In this document: positions 7,579-14,621 of the stretch, one piece after another
How positions within the stretch are numbered: the stretch's first letter is position 1
Layout: every line of letters starts with the position of its first letter
DNA from: Candidatus Altarchaeota archaeon
GTDB lineage: Archaea > Altiarchaeota > Altiarchaeia > IMC4 > QMZM01
Direction: 5' to 3'
DNA: 15,293 bases
Assembly: GCA_018897475.1 (NCBI GenBank)
Contig: JAHIKS010000032.1
Location: forward strand, 1 to 15,293
The notes under the pieces: model-generated
What the model saw: the letters and a program-made list of their open reading frames with translations, nothing else
Databases searched by the model: none
What the model was told of the DNA's origin: nothing
Made by a program: the position numbers and the translations under genes

Positions 7579-8986
7579 TTTCTATTAAGTATATTGTGGT
7601 TTCATCAAGGATTATCTTTCGATAATTGCTCTCAAGATAGCCAAGGAATTCCGGCGGATAGTCATAATAAGACTCGAAGAAATGGCCATTGAACAGATAT
7701 TTTTCCGTTACTATCACAAGTTTTACCTCTTCCAGCCCCTCAAAGAGTTCGTCTTTGTTTAATGAATACTTGGCATTCCAGTAGTAGCCGTAAAGGATGT
7801 GCCTGTCGGTCAGGTAGGCGTGTTCCGGGGAATCTGTCAGAATTATATCACTGGGCCGGGTATTATTTTCGATAAATTGTATCACTTCTTTAGAATTTTT
7901 TATATGAGATAAGGTCTTGGTTCCAATGTATTGGAAATTAGTTAATAAGCTCAGACCACCGGCCATCAGCAGACCAAAACAGAAGATTATGACTGCGATG
8001 GATGCTGTGCGACGGTATATGAGGGGCAGGTTGGTGCCGGCAGGCATTGGCCCGGACAGTGTTTTGACTGACGTCAGCAGCGGCTTGGCGGAGAGGATGC
8101 ATGCGAATGGGACAATAACAGCAAAGTAATGGTAATATGCATTCGGGAGAAACAGGAATGCGAGCATTGCTGCATAGCCGATGTAGGGCCATCTTATTCT
8201 CTCTTCTTTCAGGTATTTCAGGCTCAGAACCGCAAAGGGCTGGAAGAGAATTCCGTAGAGTATCAGGTGGAATACCTTCACCAGCAGTCCCTGCCTTATC
8301 GGACGGTCGATATGGAAGGATACGGTCTGTTCCATTATTGCATGAATCTGCGGGAGGAACGGTGCAAGGATGATGAGGGTGAAGATGAGGGTGAACATAA
8401 TCAGCCTTAGTCGTTGTTTTCCTTTGGTTATCAAGAGGTATGCCGGAAGAATCAGGACTGCAAGGTATTTGACAATGACCGACGCCGCGATAAGGAGGGC
8501 TGCGGGGATTATCCTTGGGTTTTTGCGTGTCAGGAGATATATTGCAAACAGCATAAGAAATGCCACGTAGGGCTCCTGCATCGCCATGGTGCCCACTGCT
8601 ATGGAAATGGGATTTGTTGCATATAGAAGACCGGCAATCAGGGAGATTTTTTCATCGAAGATTCTTTTTGAGATTAGATAGACTAGGACTGCTGTTATTG
8701 AATCAATAACGGCAGTAAGAATCTTTACGAGGAGCCAGCTCTGCTGGAAGAAGAGGTGAGGTATGGCAAAGATGAGCATTATGCCCGGCGGGTGGTTGGA
8801 TATGAATTCTTTGTAGGGGAGGAATCCGTTCGCCAGGTATTTCCCCTGTGACAGGTTTACAAACTCGTCTGGGTCATAGTATCCCCCGGTCAGATGAATA
8901 AACGCCAGGCGGAGTATCAATGACAGCAAAAGGAGAGCCAGTATTCTACGTTTCATCTCCATATTAGAATTGGGGCATGAATCCAT
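7568..8986 (-). CDS. GT-C membrane glycosyltransferase (PMT_2/ArnT-like)
   Basis: A 472-residue protein with about ten or more hydrophobic helices and a soluble C-terminal tail. The first external loop contains YYDPDEF (36-42), the acidic motif that is catalytic in GT-C enzymes, followed by NHPPG (64-68), typical of the PMT_2 group. The tail from about residue 365 (VIQFIENNTRPSDIILTDSP) is the external domain often seen in this group. Members transfer a sugar from a polyprenyl-phosphate donor to protein or lipid outside the membrane. The donor could be made by a GT2 enzyme such as the one at the left edge; that link is inference. The ATG overlaps the upstream TAA (TAATG). A later ATG (residue 11, MKRRILALLLL) is an alternative start just before the first helix. 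It runs directly into the PAP2 gene. Confidence 0.85.
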   Translation of the reverse strand: MDSCPNSNMEMKRRILALLLLSLILRLAFIHLTGGYYDPDEFVNLSQGKYLANGFLPYKEFISNHPPGIMLIFAIPHLFFQQSWLLVKILTAVIDSITAVLVYLISKRIFDEKISLIAGLLYATNPISIAVGTMAMQEPYVAFLMLFAIYLLTRKNPRIIPAALLIAASVIVKYLAVLILPAYLLITKGKQRLRLIMFTLIFTLIILAPFLPQIHAIMEQTVSFHIDRPIRQGLLVKVFHLILYGILFQPFAVLSLKYLKEERIRWPYIGYAAMLAFLFLPNAYYHYFAVIVPFACILSAKPLLTSVKTLSGPMPAGTNLPLIYRRTASIAVIIFCFGLLMAGGLSLLTNFQYIGTKTLSHIKNSKEVIQFIENNTRPSDIILTDSPEHAYLTDRHILYGYYWNAKYSLNKDELFEGLEEVKLVIVTEKYLFNGHFFESYYDYPPEFLGYLESNYRKIILDETTIYLIENEA

Positions 8987-9666
8987 TAATGTCTTTTCAT
9001 CATTGCCGCAAGGGCTACCAGTAGCAACAGCAGCATAATCCCAAGGATTGCCAGAAGAAATAACTTTGGACTGAAGCCGTCTCCTGAATCTGCTTTTGGT
9101 TTTATTGTTGTCAAAACCGTGCTTGTTGCTGCCATCACAGTGCTGGTTGTTGTCTCTAATGTGCTTGTTGATGTCGTGCTTGTTCCGGGGGTTGTGGTCG
9201 AGCTTGTCTCCGGGAGGGTGGTGCTTGTGCTGCTGGAGGTGGTGCTTGAACTGCTAGTAGTGCTTGAACTGCTGGATGTGGTGCTGGTGGTTGTGGATTC
9301 TCCAGAAGGGAGTGTTGTGCTTGAGCTGGTGCTGGTGGAGTCCTCAGAAATGCTGAAATCTATATTTACGATGTCTCCCGCCTTCCATTTGGCGGTCTGG
9401 TCCATGGGAATTCCGTCCACGTAGAATTTTACCTCCTTCCAATAGTCTCCAATTGTACCGGGGACTGAAAGACCATATTTACCCGGCTCCGTTAGTTCAT
9501 AGTCTACGGTCTCTCCGTCCATCTCAGCAGTGACCAGGGTGCCCACGGGGGCCAGTTCGCCATTGATTTCCACGGTCCCGTTCACAACCAGCGGGAGGGA
9601 AGGGGGCTGCGCTGCTGCCAGAGAAACGAGCAAAATAGCCATCAGAGGCATAATAAATTTTCGCAT
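8986..9666 (-). CDS. Membrane-anchored Ser/Thr-rich surface protein, paralogue of the dockerin-tailed protein
   Basis: The 226-residue protein starts with a signal peptide (about 1-20, MPLMAILLVSLAAAQ). A small beta domain follows (about 27-106; motifs NGTVEINGELAPVGT and DQTAKWKAGDIVNIDF). Next comes a long low-complexity Ser/Thr stalk (about 108-189, with TTLP elements), then a hydrophobic C-terminal helix (about 201-222) and MKRH, so it should be anchored with the domain outside. The beta domain is clearly related to that of the upstream gene. The Ser/Thr stalk is a likely site of O-glycosylation, and a GT-C glycosyltransferase gene overlaps its stop codon; the functional link is inference. 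A TATA-like box lies just upstream, so it may have its own near-leaderless transcript. I do not know a named function for the beta domain. Confidence 0.85.
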   Translation of the reverse strand: MRKFIMPLMAILLVSLAAAQPPSLPLVVNGTVEINGELAPVGTLVTAEMDGETVDYELTEPGKYGLSVPGTIGDYWKEVKFYVDGIPMDQTAKWKAGDIVNIDFSISEDSTSTSSSTTLPSGESTTTSTTSSSSSTTSSSSTTSSSTSTTLPETSSTTTPGTSTTSTSTLETTTSTVMAATSTVLTTIKPKADSGDGFSPKLFLLAILGIMLLLLLVALAAMMKRH

Positions 9667-9689
9667 TTTTGAATAATTTGAATTCGGAG

Positions 9690-9698
9690 AATATAAAC
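9690..9698 (-). promoter_or_regulatory. TATA-like box before the Ser/Thr-rich surface-protein gene
   Basis: GGTTTATATTC on the minus strand lies directly after the TAG of the dockerin-tailed gene and about 28 bases before ATG 9666. Standard archaeal spacing puts the transcript start within a few bases of the ATG, giving a nearly leaderless mRNA; no Shine-Dalgarno is present. Evidence is sequence pattern and spacing only. Confidence 0.4.
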
Positions 9699-10250
9699 CT
9701 AAGTCAGCGCCCAGTTATCGATAGCCTCCAGAACGTCAAGGTCCGTGACCTCGCCGGACATCCACCTCTCAATGTAGTCCAGCAGCTCGAAGTTATCCAC
9801 GGTTCCGTCGCACGGGTCCGCGTCGCCCTTCATCTGGCATTCGCCAGAGGTCAAGGTTGTCGTGGTTGTTGTAGTTGTCGTGGTTGTCGTGGTTGTCGTT
9901 ACGGTCACTCCCACGGTTAGGTTCAGATAGACGAGGGAGCCTTCCGTCAGGAATTGCGCCGTCTGGTCTGCGGTCTGGTTATCAATCTTGAAGACTATGG
10001 TGTTTCCGCTGTAGTCATAGTCGCCGCTCACTATCAGCTCATAGGTCCCGGGAGAAGCCACGGTAACAAGACCGTCTACCGCGTCGGGGTCTTCGTCCCC
10101 CTGGATATAGGCCCCTATTACCGTGCCGGCAGGGGCATCCGTTCCATTGAGCCTTACTGTTCCCTGGAAGACCTGGAAGGCGGGCAATGCCTGGGCTGAA
10201 AAGCTCAGGAATATGAAGAATAAAATTCCCGCCGTTGTTTTGAATTTCAT
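9699..10250 (-). CDS. Secreted protein with small beta domain, poly-Thr linker and C-terminal dockerin-like domain
   Basis: The 183-residue protein has a signal peptide (1-22) and a beta domain at about 26-114 (FQGTVRLNGTDAPAGT, GTYELIVSGDY, DQTAQFLTEGSLVYLNL) related to the next gene's product. A run of 15 threonines (118-132) follows, then a C-terminal segment KGDADPCDGTVDNFELLDYIERWMSGEVTDLDVLEAIDNW. In that segment the D-x-D-x-x-D-G-x-V-D-x-x-E-L-L pattern is a calcium-loop dockerin repeat with a degenerate second half. Dockerins bind cohesin domains, but no cohesin is recognisable in this window, so the partner is unknown; archaeal dockerins are not tied to cellulosomes. There is no membrane anchor, so the protein is secreted or held by a partner. 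It starts only six bases after the LamG gene and is probably in the same transcript. Confidence 0.82.
   Translation of the reverse strand: MKFKTTAGILFFIFLSFSAQALPAFQVFQGTVRLNGTDAPAGTVIGAYIQGDEDPDAVDGLVTVASPGTYELIVSGDYDYSGNTIVFKIDNQTADQTAQFLTEGSLVYLNLTVGVTVTTTTTTTTTTTTTTTLTSGECQMKGDADPCDGTVDNFELLDYIERWMSGEVTDLDVLEAIDNWALT
9855..9899 (-). repeat. Simple repeat encoding a 15-threonine linker
   Basis: Fifteen consecutive Thr codons, mostly iterations of the 9-base unit ACGACAACC. The length of such a tract can vary by slippage, which would change linker length without breaking the frame. Confidence 0.9.
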
Positions 10251-10256
10251 CTCAGA

Positions 10257-12449
10257 TTACATGCTTATTGCAGTATATGTAGAATTTTCTAGCATATATA
10301 CCCAGTAGCCCTTATCTGGCTCCATCTGGCTGAACCTCCCCGCTCCCGAATTGTCTGCTCCAGGGATAAAAACATCCCAGCTGGAACCAGTATAGCTGAG
10401 GGCCATAGTATATCTTCCGTCTACCGATACTAATGCCTCATCGGCATCCATCGCCTGGGTTGATGTGTGTCCAATCAGGCTCCAACCCTCATAGACGTTG
10501 ATATCGGGGGGCATGTCGGTGTAGATAAACGGTTTATAGTGGAGGATTATCGTGTCATCCACTGCCGGTAAAACCCAGTAACCATAGCAAGGTTCTATCA
10601 TACCTGCGGATTGCCATTGGCCCCCCTCGGCGTCCGGCCTTGTGGCGTTGTAGAATATTACAATATGGGATGTGCCGAAAACATCGTCCTTTGAGCTCTG
10701 GTTCAGCCTCTTTGGAACCGAGACTAATGCGGCCACTGGAGATGATGCTGTTTCGTTATATTCCAGCTCAATAACCCTGTCTTCGGTTATTACTTCGACG
10801 TTAAAGTTCCTTGCCACGCTTTCTACTGTCTCGCCGACTCTTGCATATACGACCACCGTATGGGAACCGTTATCGAGCCCGTAATCGGCCCTGATTTCAT
10901 CCCCGGTCAGGGCCTCGTCCAGTATCCGGACCTCGTCCAGTGTGCCGTTGAGGTTCCTCCCGCTTACCTCCGAGTTATCGCCGAACCAGAGGTCATAACC
11001 GACGGTATCAATATCGCCCGATGCGTTCATTGTATCTTTTAGTTCTCCGTTTATGTATATGCGCATCTCTGAGCCGTCATAGGTCCCGGCAACGTGGTAC
11101 CATTCACCAGTTACCGGTTTAGTGCTTGAATCGAGATTGTATGGCTTCCCACCTATCGTCAGGCTCATGTCGAATGTTTCATACTCCCTGTAAAAGTGCA
11201 GCCTGTAGGAGTTATCCCCCTTGGCGATGATTGTTTCCCATGTCTTAAAGTCATCGGTGGAATGCTTAACCCATGCCTCCATCGTAATCTCGTTAGTGAT
11301 GTCAAGGCTGCCCGAGTCCTGGATTTCGACGTAATCGTCATGGCCGTCAAAGTCCAGTCCCTGGCTGAATCTTGCGCTCACAAAACTGGTTCCGTAGATA
11401 TGGCCGTCATTGCCATAGCCCGAGTCGTCGCTTGCATCCCCATTGAGATGCATGAGGAGTTTTGTATATTGAGTTGTATGGTCGTCCTGGTTTTCTTCTG
11501 CGAGCGTTACGGTTGCAGAGGTGCATGAAGAGCAGAGGATATAATCTACTGGCTCGTCATCCAGGTTGTACCAGAGTTCCGCTGCAGGGGTTACGGTAAC
11601 GCTCAGGGTCGGCGTTATATCATAGGTGATTTCGCCTTCTGAAGGAGAGGTTATGGTTATTACTATGACTTGGGTATATGCCGAAGCCTGCATTCCTGCG
11701 CCATCGGCAATGGCAGCGATGTCGTTTCCTGCCATGTCATCGATTGCAGCCGATGTTATAGTCAAATGGCTGTTGGTTTGAGAAGTGGCAAGCCCCGTAT
11801 TGGCGGTTATTGCATTAAAGTCCGTTGTTGACAGATTGATTACGATGCTTATATTGTCGCCGCTGGACGTTGCGCTGTCCGTCAGCGTGTAGCTTGTCGT
11901 TGCAGTGGCTGCGTCCTGGATTGTTATGCCAGTAACAGCGAGGGTTGATGCATCGAGAGTCTCGCTGCCGACCAAGGTGAGGGTCCTGGCGTTCAGGTCG
12001 AGCCCCCAGCTTGAGAGTGTTGGTGCTGTGGTGTCTGCTGTTTCCGTGACGGAGTTGTTGTCGTCTACCGAATTGGGATTGGTGCCGTCATCAACAGCGT
12101 TGGAATCAACATCAAGAACCACTGCACCGCCGTTGCCGCCGGGCACGCCGGATATAGCCAGGGTCGCAACCCTGTGTGCCTCCGTCAGTGTGAACGTAAG
12201 TGCCGTTGTATTCGTAACGTTGCCCTCGGCCGTTGTCAGGGTGACGTCATCCGTGCCGGTAGCATCATTCAGATGGAATCTGGTTCCATCAAGGATGTTG
12301 ACAAAATCCGTGCCGGTAATAATCAGAACGCCAGTATTGTAATCCAGGGTTGCGTTCGTAATGTTTGGCGCTGCGGCGTTTGCACTATTTATAAAACAGA
12401 AAATTGTAAAGGATATAATTCCCACAATGAAAATGTTTTTTATCCTCAT
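10257..12449 (-). CDS. Large secreted multidomain surface protein with LamG (concanavalin-like) domain
   Basis: The 730-residue protein has a signal peptide (1-25, ending SANAA). Two bacterial-surface-type beta domains follow: about 27-115, and about 140-250 (TAPTLSSWGLDLNARTLTLV, then NSHLTITSAAIDDMAGNDI). An Ig-like segment with the CSSC pattern (306-309) comes next. A LamG_3-type domain spans about 328-524 (LLMHLNGDASDDSGYGNDGH, LDFDGHDDYVEI, EAWVKHS, WYHVAGTYDG, IYINGELKD, LNGTLDEVRILDEAL). The C-terminal domain at about 560-730 has two GYW motifs (CYGYWVLP, KGYWVYML) and GWSLIGHTS, common in archaeal exported proteins. There is no C-terminal membrane helix. LamG domains bind glycans or proteins, so adhesion or a sheath role is plausible. 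It heads a run of exported-protein genes. The second beta domain resembles repeats common in large marine bacterial surface proteins, so transfer of that module is possible. Confidence 0.85.
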   Translation of the reverse strand: MRIKNIFIVGIISFTIFCFINSANAAAPNITNATLDYNTGVLIITGTDFVNILDGTRFHLNDATGTDDVTLTTAEGNVTNTTALTFTLTEAHRVATLAISGVPGGNGGAVVLDVDSNAVDDGTNPNSVDDNNSVTETADTTAPTLSSWGLDLNARTLTLVGSETLDASTLAVTGITIQDAATATTSYTLTDSATSSGDNISIVINLSTTDFNAITANTGLATSQTNSHLTITSAAIDDMAGNDIAAIADGAGMQASAYTQVIVITITSPSEGEITYDITPTLSVTVTPAAELWYNLDDEPVDYILCSSCTSATVTLAEENQDDHTTQYTKLLMHLNGDASDDSGYGNDGHIYGTSFVSARFSQGLDFDGHDDYVEIQDSGSLDITNEITMEAWVKHSTDDFKTWETIIAKGDNSYRLHFYREYETFDMSLTIGGKPYNLDSSTKPVTGEWYHVAGTYDGSEMRIYINGELKDTMNASGDIDTVGYDLWFGDNSEVSGRNLNGTLDEVRILDEALTGDEIRADYGLDNGSHTVVVYARVGETVESVARNFNVEVITEDRVIELEYNETASSPVAALVSVPKRLNQSSKDDVFGTSHIVIFYNATRPDAEGGQWQSAGMIEPCYGYWVLPAVDDTIILHYKPFIYTDMPPDINVYEGWSLIGHTSTQAMDADEALVSVDGRYTMALSYTGSSWDVFIPGADNSGAGRFSQMEPDKGYWVYMLENSTYTAISM

Positions 12450-12469
12450 TTTGGATATATGTTCAATTA

Positions 12470-12500
12470 TCTTTATATATCTAAAACCAATGTTTAAAAA
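12470..12500 (-). promoter_or_regulatory. Candidate promoters of the LamG surface-protein gene
   Basis: Two TATA-like elements stand on the minus strand in the 85-bp gap after endA: TTTTTAAACA (12500-12491), predicting a leader of about 20 bases, and AGATATATAAAG (12482-12471), predicting a leaderless transcript. No strong Shine-Dalgarno precedes ATG 12449, which slightly favours the second. Confidence 0.4.
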
Positions 12501-12534
12501 TAGTCAGAATGGATGGTATCGGCCCCTTACAGAA

Positions 12535-13047
12535 TTACAGCTTAACCCTGTCAATCTGGTAGTAGGTTATGTCTCCCTCCCCGTCGACTATTGCGTAAAT
12601 CATGTGCTTGTTGACGTTCTGTGAGAGCCTGATTGCCCTGGCCAGCTCGGGGAAGGAACACTTGTACTCCTCAGGGATTACATGAACGAGCTGGTTGGAG
12701 TGTCCTGAGCCGACGTCGCTGCCCCTTTCATAAACCCGGAAGTCTGCACCGAATTTAAGCCCTGTCCTAACGAGAAGGCCCCTGTCCCGCAAATCCTTAT
12801 ATACGGCGTACTTGGAATAGAATTCCTTCTCTATCTTGTTCCCTTTCTTCAGTAAATCCTCGAAGTCCAGGTCCTTCTTGCCATCGTTGACCTTCATCTT
12901 CTCGTTCTCGAGCAAGAAGAGCGCTTCGATTAGGGAGACCTCCTGCCTGGCTCCCTTCTCTTCTCCAAAGCCCTTCTCCCTAAGAAATGACTTCAGCGTC
13001 GATTCCCCGACCAATACCTTTGTTCCAGATAGTATTCCGGTGCTCAT
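12535..13047 (-). CDS. endA: tRNA-splicing endonuclease, homotetrameric alpha4 type
   Basis: The enzyme cuts introns from precursor tRNAs at bulge-helix-bulge sites. The start at ATG 13047 gives 170 residues (STGILSGTKVLVGE), the usual size of the alpha4 form. A longer open frame to 13218 exists, but the extra 57 residues overlap kae1 on the other strand and are not conserved-looking. The catalytic triad is Tyr106 (KFGADFRVY), His116 (GHSNQLVHVI) and Lys147 (SQNVNKHMIYAIV), at the same mutual spacing as in the Methanocaldococcus jannaschii enzyme. The N-terminal half has the expected EALFLLE and FYSKYAVYKDLRDRG motifs. A predicted transcript start lies within a few bases of the ATG, so the gene is probably leaderless. 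It is divergent from kae1, another tRNA-maturation gene, and its partner in the tight 39-bp spacer. Confidence 0.95.
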   Translation of the reverse strand: MSTGILSGTKVLVGESTLKSFLREKGFGEEKGARQEVSLIEALFLLENEKMKVNDGKKDLDFEDLLKKGNKIEKEFYSKYAVYKDLRDRGLLVRTGLKFGADFRVYERGSDVGSGHSNQLVHVIPEEYKCSFPELARAIRLSQNVNKHMIYAIVDGEGDITYYQIDRVKL

Positions 13048-13086
13048 TCTAATATATATTATTCTCATTGAATAGTTTAAAACAGA
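13048..13086. promoter_or_regulatory. Bidirectional promoter between endA and kae1
   Basis: Thirty-nine bases separate the two ATGs. TAATATATATT (about 13050-13061) can act as TATA box for kae1 and AGTTTAAAAC (about 13074-13083, read on the minus strand as GTTTTAAACT) for endA. In both directions the usual 25-27 base spacing puts the transcript start about five bases before the ATG, and neither gene has a Shine-Dalgarno. Both are therefore likely near-leaderless, and polymerase on one promoter would cover the other. Confidence 0.5.
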
Positions 13087-14058
13087 ATGATTACGCTCGG
13101 TATAGAGGGAACGGCCCATACTATTGGAATCGGGATAATCAATGAGGGAGAAATTCTCACTGATGTTAAGGCAACCTATCAACCGAAGGCGGGGATTCAT
13201 CCCAGGGAGGCAGCGCAATTCCTCGGCGAGAATATGAGGAATTCCCTGGATTTGGCCCTGGAGGAGGCCGGGCTTGGATTCAAGGATATCGACCTGATTT
13301 CCTTCTCACAGGGACCTGGTCTTGGCCCCTGCCTCAGGACGGTTGCTACTGGAGCAAGAGCCCTTTCATTGCACCACAAGATTCCAATCATCGGCGTGAA
13401 TCACTGTGTGGCCCATATAGAAATTGGACGGTTCCTCTGCGGGTTCAAGGATCCCCTCACCCTGTATGTCTCTGGCGGCAACACACAGATTCTGAAGCTG
13501 AAGGACAACAGATATAGAATATTCGGCGAGACTCTCGACATAGGCATTGGTAATATGCTGGACAAGTTCGGCAGGGAAACGGGGCTGAAGCATCCTGCAG
13601 GGCCGAAGATAGAGGATCTTGCGAAGAAGGGTAAGGATTTTGTTGAATTACCTTATGTTGTGAAAGGAACCGACCTTTCATTCTCGGGAATTCTCACAAA
13701 TGCTACTGAGAAATTCAGGACAGGAAAGAATTCACTGGAGGACTTATGTTTTTCATTGCAGGAGACCTCTTTCTCGATGCTTACCGAGGTTACCGAGAGA
13801 GCCCTTGCCCACCTTAAGATGAAGGAGGTCCTTCTTACAGGGGGTGTTGCCAACAACAAACGGCTTCAGGAGATGATGGGGCTGATGGCAGAGGAGCATG
13901 GGGCCAAATTCGGGGTTCCGTTGGGCTACTGCGGCGACAACGGGGTCATGATTGCCCTGCTCGGGCAGCTTATGCACAAGGCCGGAATTCGACAGAGTCT
14001 CGATGACACCGCAGTAAATCCAAGATTTCGAACCGATGAGGTCGAGGTTAGGTGGTGA
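13087..14058 (+). CDS. kae1: tRNA N6-threonylcarbamoyladenosine (t6A37) synthesis protein Kae1/TsaD, KEOPS subunit
   Basis: Kae1 transfers the threonylcarbamoyl group from threonylcarbamoyl-AMP to A37 of ANN-decoding tRNAs within the KEOPS complex. The 323-residue protein has the ASKHA-fold motifs: GIEGTAHTIG at 5-14, SQGPGLGPCLRTVATGARAL, the metal-binding HCVAH (His106, His110), YVSGGNTQIL, the GETLDIGIGNMLDKFGR region, HPAGP, DLSFSGI, LTGGVANNKRL, and GYCGDNGVM with the third metal-ligand Asp. It is a stand-alone Kae1: it ends at residue 323 without the Bud32 kinase fusion seen in some euryarchaea, and no bud32 is visible nearby. There is no Shine-Dalgarno; the ATG is close to the predicted transcript start. 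It is convergent with the pilin-like gene and divergent from endA. Confidence 0.96.
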   Translation: MITLGIEGTAHTIGIGIINEGEILTDVKATYQPKAGIHPREAAQFLGENMRNSLDLALEEAGLGFKDIDLISFSQGPGLGPCLRTVATGARALSLHHKIPIIGVNHCVAHIEIGRFLCGFKDPLTLYVSGGNTQILKLKDNRYRIFGETLDIGIGNMLDKFGRETGLKHPAGPKIEDLAKKGKDFVELPYVVKGTDLSFSGILTNATEKFRTGKNSLEDLCFSLQETSFSMLTEVTERALAHLKMKEVLLTGGVANNKRLQEMMGLMAEEHGAKFGVPLGYCGDNGVMIALLGQLMHKAGIRQSLDDTAVNPRFRTDEVEVRW

Positions 14059-14071
14059 GGAATCGAAGGAG

Positions 14072-14097
14072 AAATAAAGAAAAATAAAAGAAAGAAG
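14072..14097 (-). terminator. T-rich termination tract after the pilin-like gene
   Basis: Downstream of the TAA at 14108-14106 the minus strand is almost pure pyrimidine, with repeated T3-T5 runs (CTTTCTTTTATTTTTCTTTA). Archaeal RNA polymerase terminates at such U-rich tracts without a hairpin. The tract occupies nearly the whole gap to the convergent kae1 stop. No equivalent T tract serves kae1 on the plus strand here. Confidence 0.55.
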
Positions 14098-14105
14098 AGC
14101 GGGTA

Positions 14106-14507
14106 TTAGCCTTTGTAGGCACACCAAGTGTCACATCCGCTAACCGCACTGGCCGGGTCAGCAATCGTGAACTCCATAAGACTGCTTGTCAGCCAGCTTA
14201 CTGCGTATGCGGCTATTATTATGATAACCAATCCAATTATGGCATGGATTATCATCTGCTTCGCCTGGTTCCTTACATCGGGGTCTTCGCCAGAGCCAAC
14301 CCATTTGAGCCCGGCAAATATTATCACCAACGTTACCACCATACCAATTATCATAAAGACAAGCTGCATAATCCTGCATGCCATACAACTGATTGCAGTC
14401 TCTACGGCAGTACTCTGTGCAGAAACGAGAACGGAATTTAGCAGAATAAATCCTAACAGAATCAGAGCCTTGGACCTCCGGTCCCCCATAATATAGTCAA
14501 TGTTCAT
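14106..14507 (-). CDS. Small membrane protein of the T4SS-pilin (TrbC/VirB2-like) type
   Basis: The start ATG 14507 follows GAGGTGA by five bases. An in-frame GTG at 14516 lies inside that ribosome binding site and is less likely. The 133 residues contain a signal-like helix (about 12-30, ending VSAQS), a second helix (about 47-67), a short polar loop GLKWVGSGEDPDVRNQAKQM, and a third helix (about 84-106). The helix-GxKW-(G/T)SG-DP-x(5)-AK-helix arrangement is characteristic of the two-helix pilin family that includes TrbC/VirB2 and its archaeal and candidate-phylum relatives. Two cysteine pairs, Cys41/Cys44 before the second helix and Cys125/Cys129 at the C-terminus, would both be outside and could form disulfides. 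No conjugation or secretion ATPase gene is in the window, so any pilus or channel role is inference. Confidence 0.72.
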   Translation of the reverse strand: MNIDYIMGDRRSKALILLGFILLNSVLVSAQSTAVETAISCMACRIMQLVFMIIGMVVTLVIIFAGLKWVGSGEDPDVRNQAKQMIIHAIIGLVIIIIAAYAVSWLTSSLMEFTIADPASAVSGCDTWCAYKG

Positions 14508-14549
14508 GTTTTTCACCTCAATTTTTGATATTATATATTCCGATGGATT

Positions 14550-14560
14550 TTTTAAATATG
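14550..14560 (-). promoter_or_regulatory. TATA box of the pilin-like gene
   Basis: CATATTTAAAAAA on the minus strand, about 48 bases before ATG 14507, predicts a transcript start near 14530 and a leader of about 23 bases that contains the GAGGTGA ribosome binding site. The match to the archaeal TTTAWATA consensus and the spacing are both good. Confidence 0.55.
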
Positions 14561-14621
14561 GCTATGAAAGCCGTTATAAATTTATAAGGTGAAAGTAATA
14601 TATAAACGTATCGTTTTCAAA

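Noticed and set aside
9119..9424. 101-codon plus-strand frame rich in Val and Leu
   Set aside because: It is the complement of the Ser/Thr-rich stalk; the apparent hydrophobicity comes from reading the repeated Ser/Thr codons in reverse.
13048..13218. N-terminal extension of endA to 13218
   Set aside because: The extra 57 codons are antisense to the start of kae1, cross the divergent promoter and do not resemble EndA. ATG 13047 gives a normal-length enzyme.
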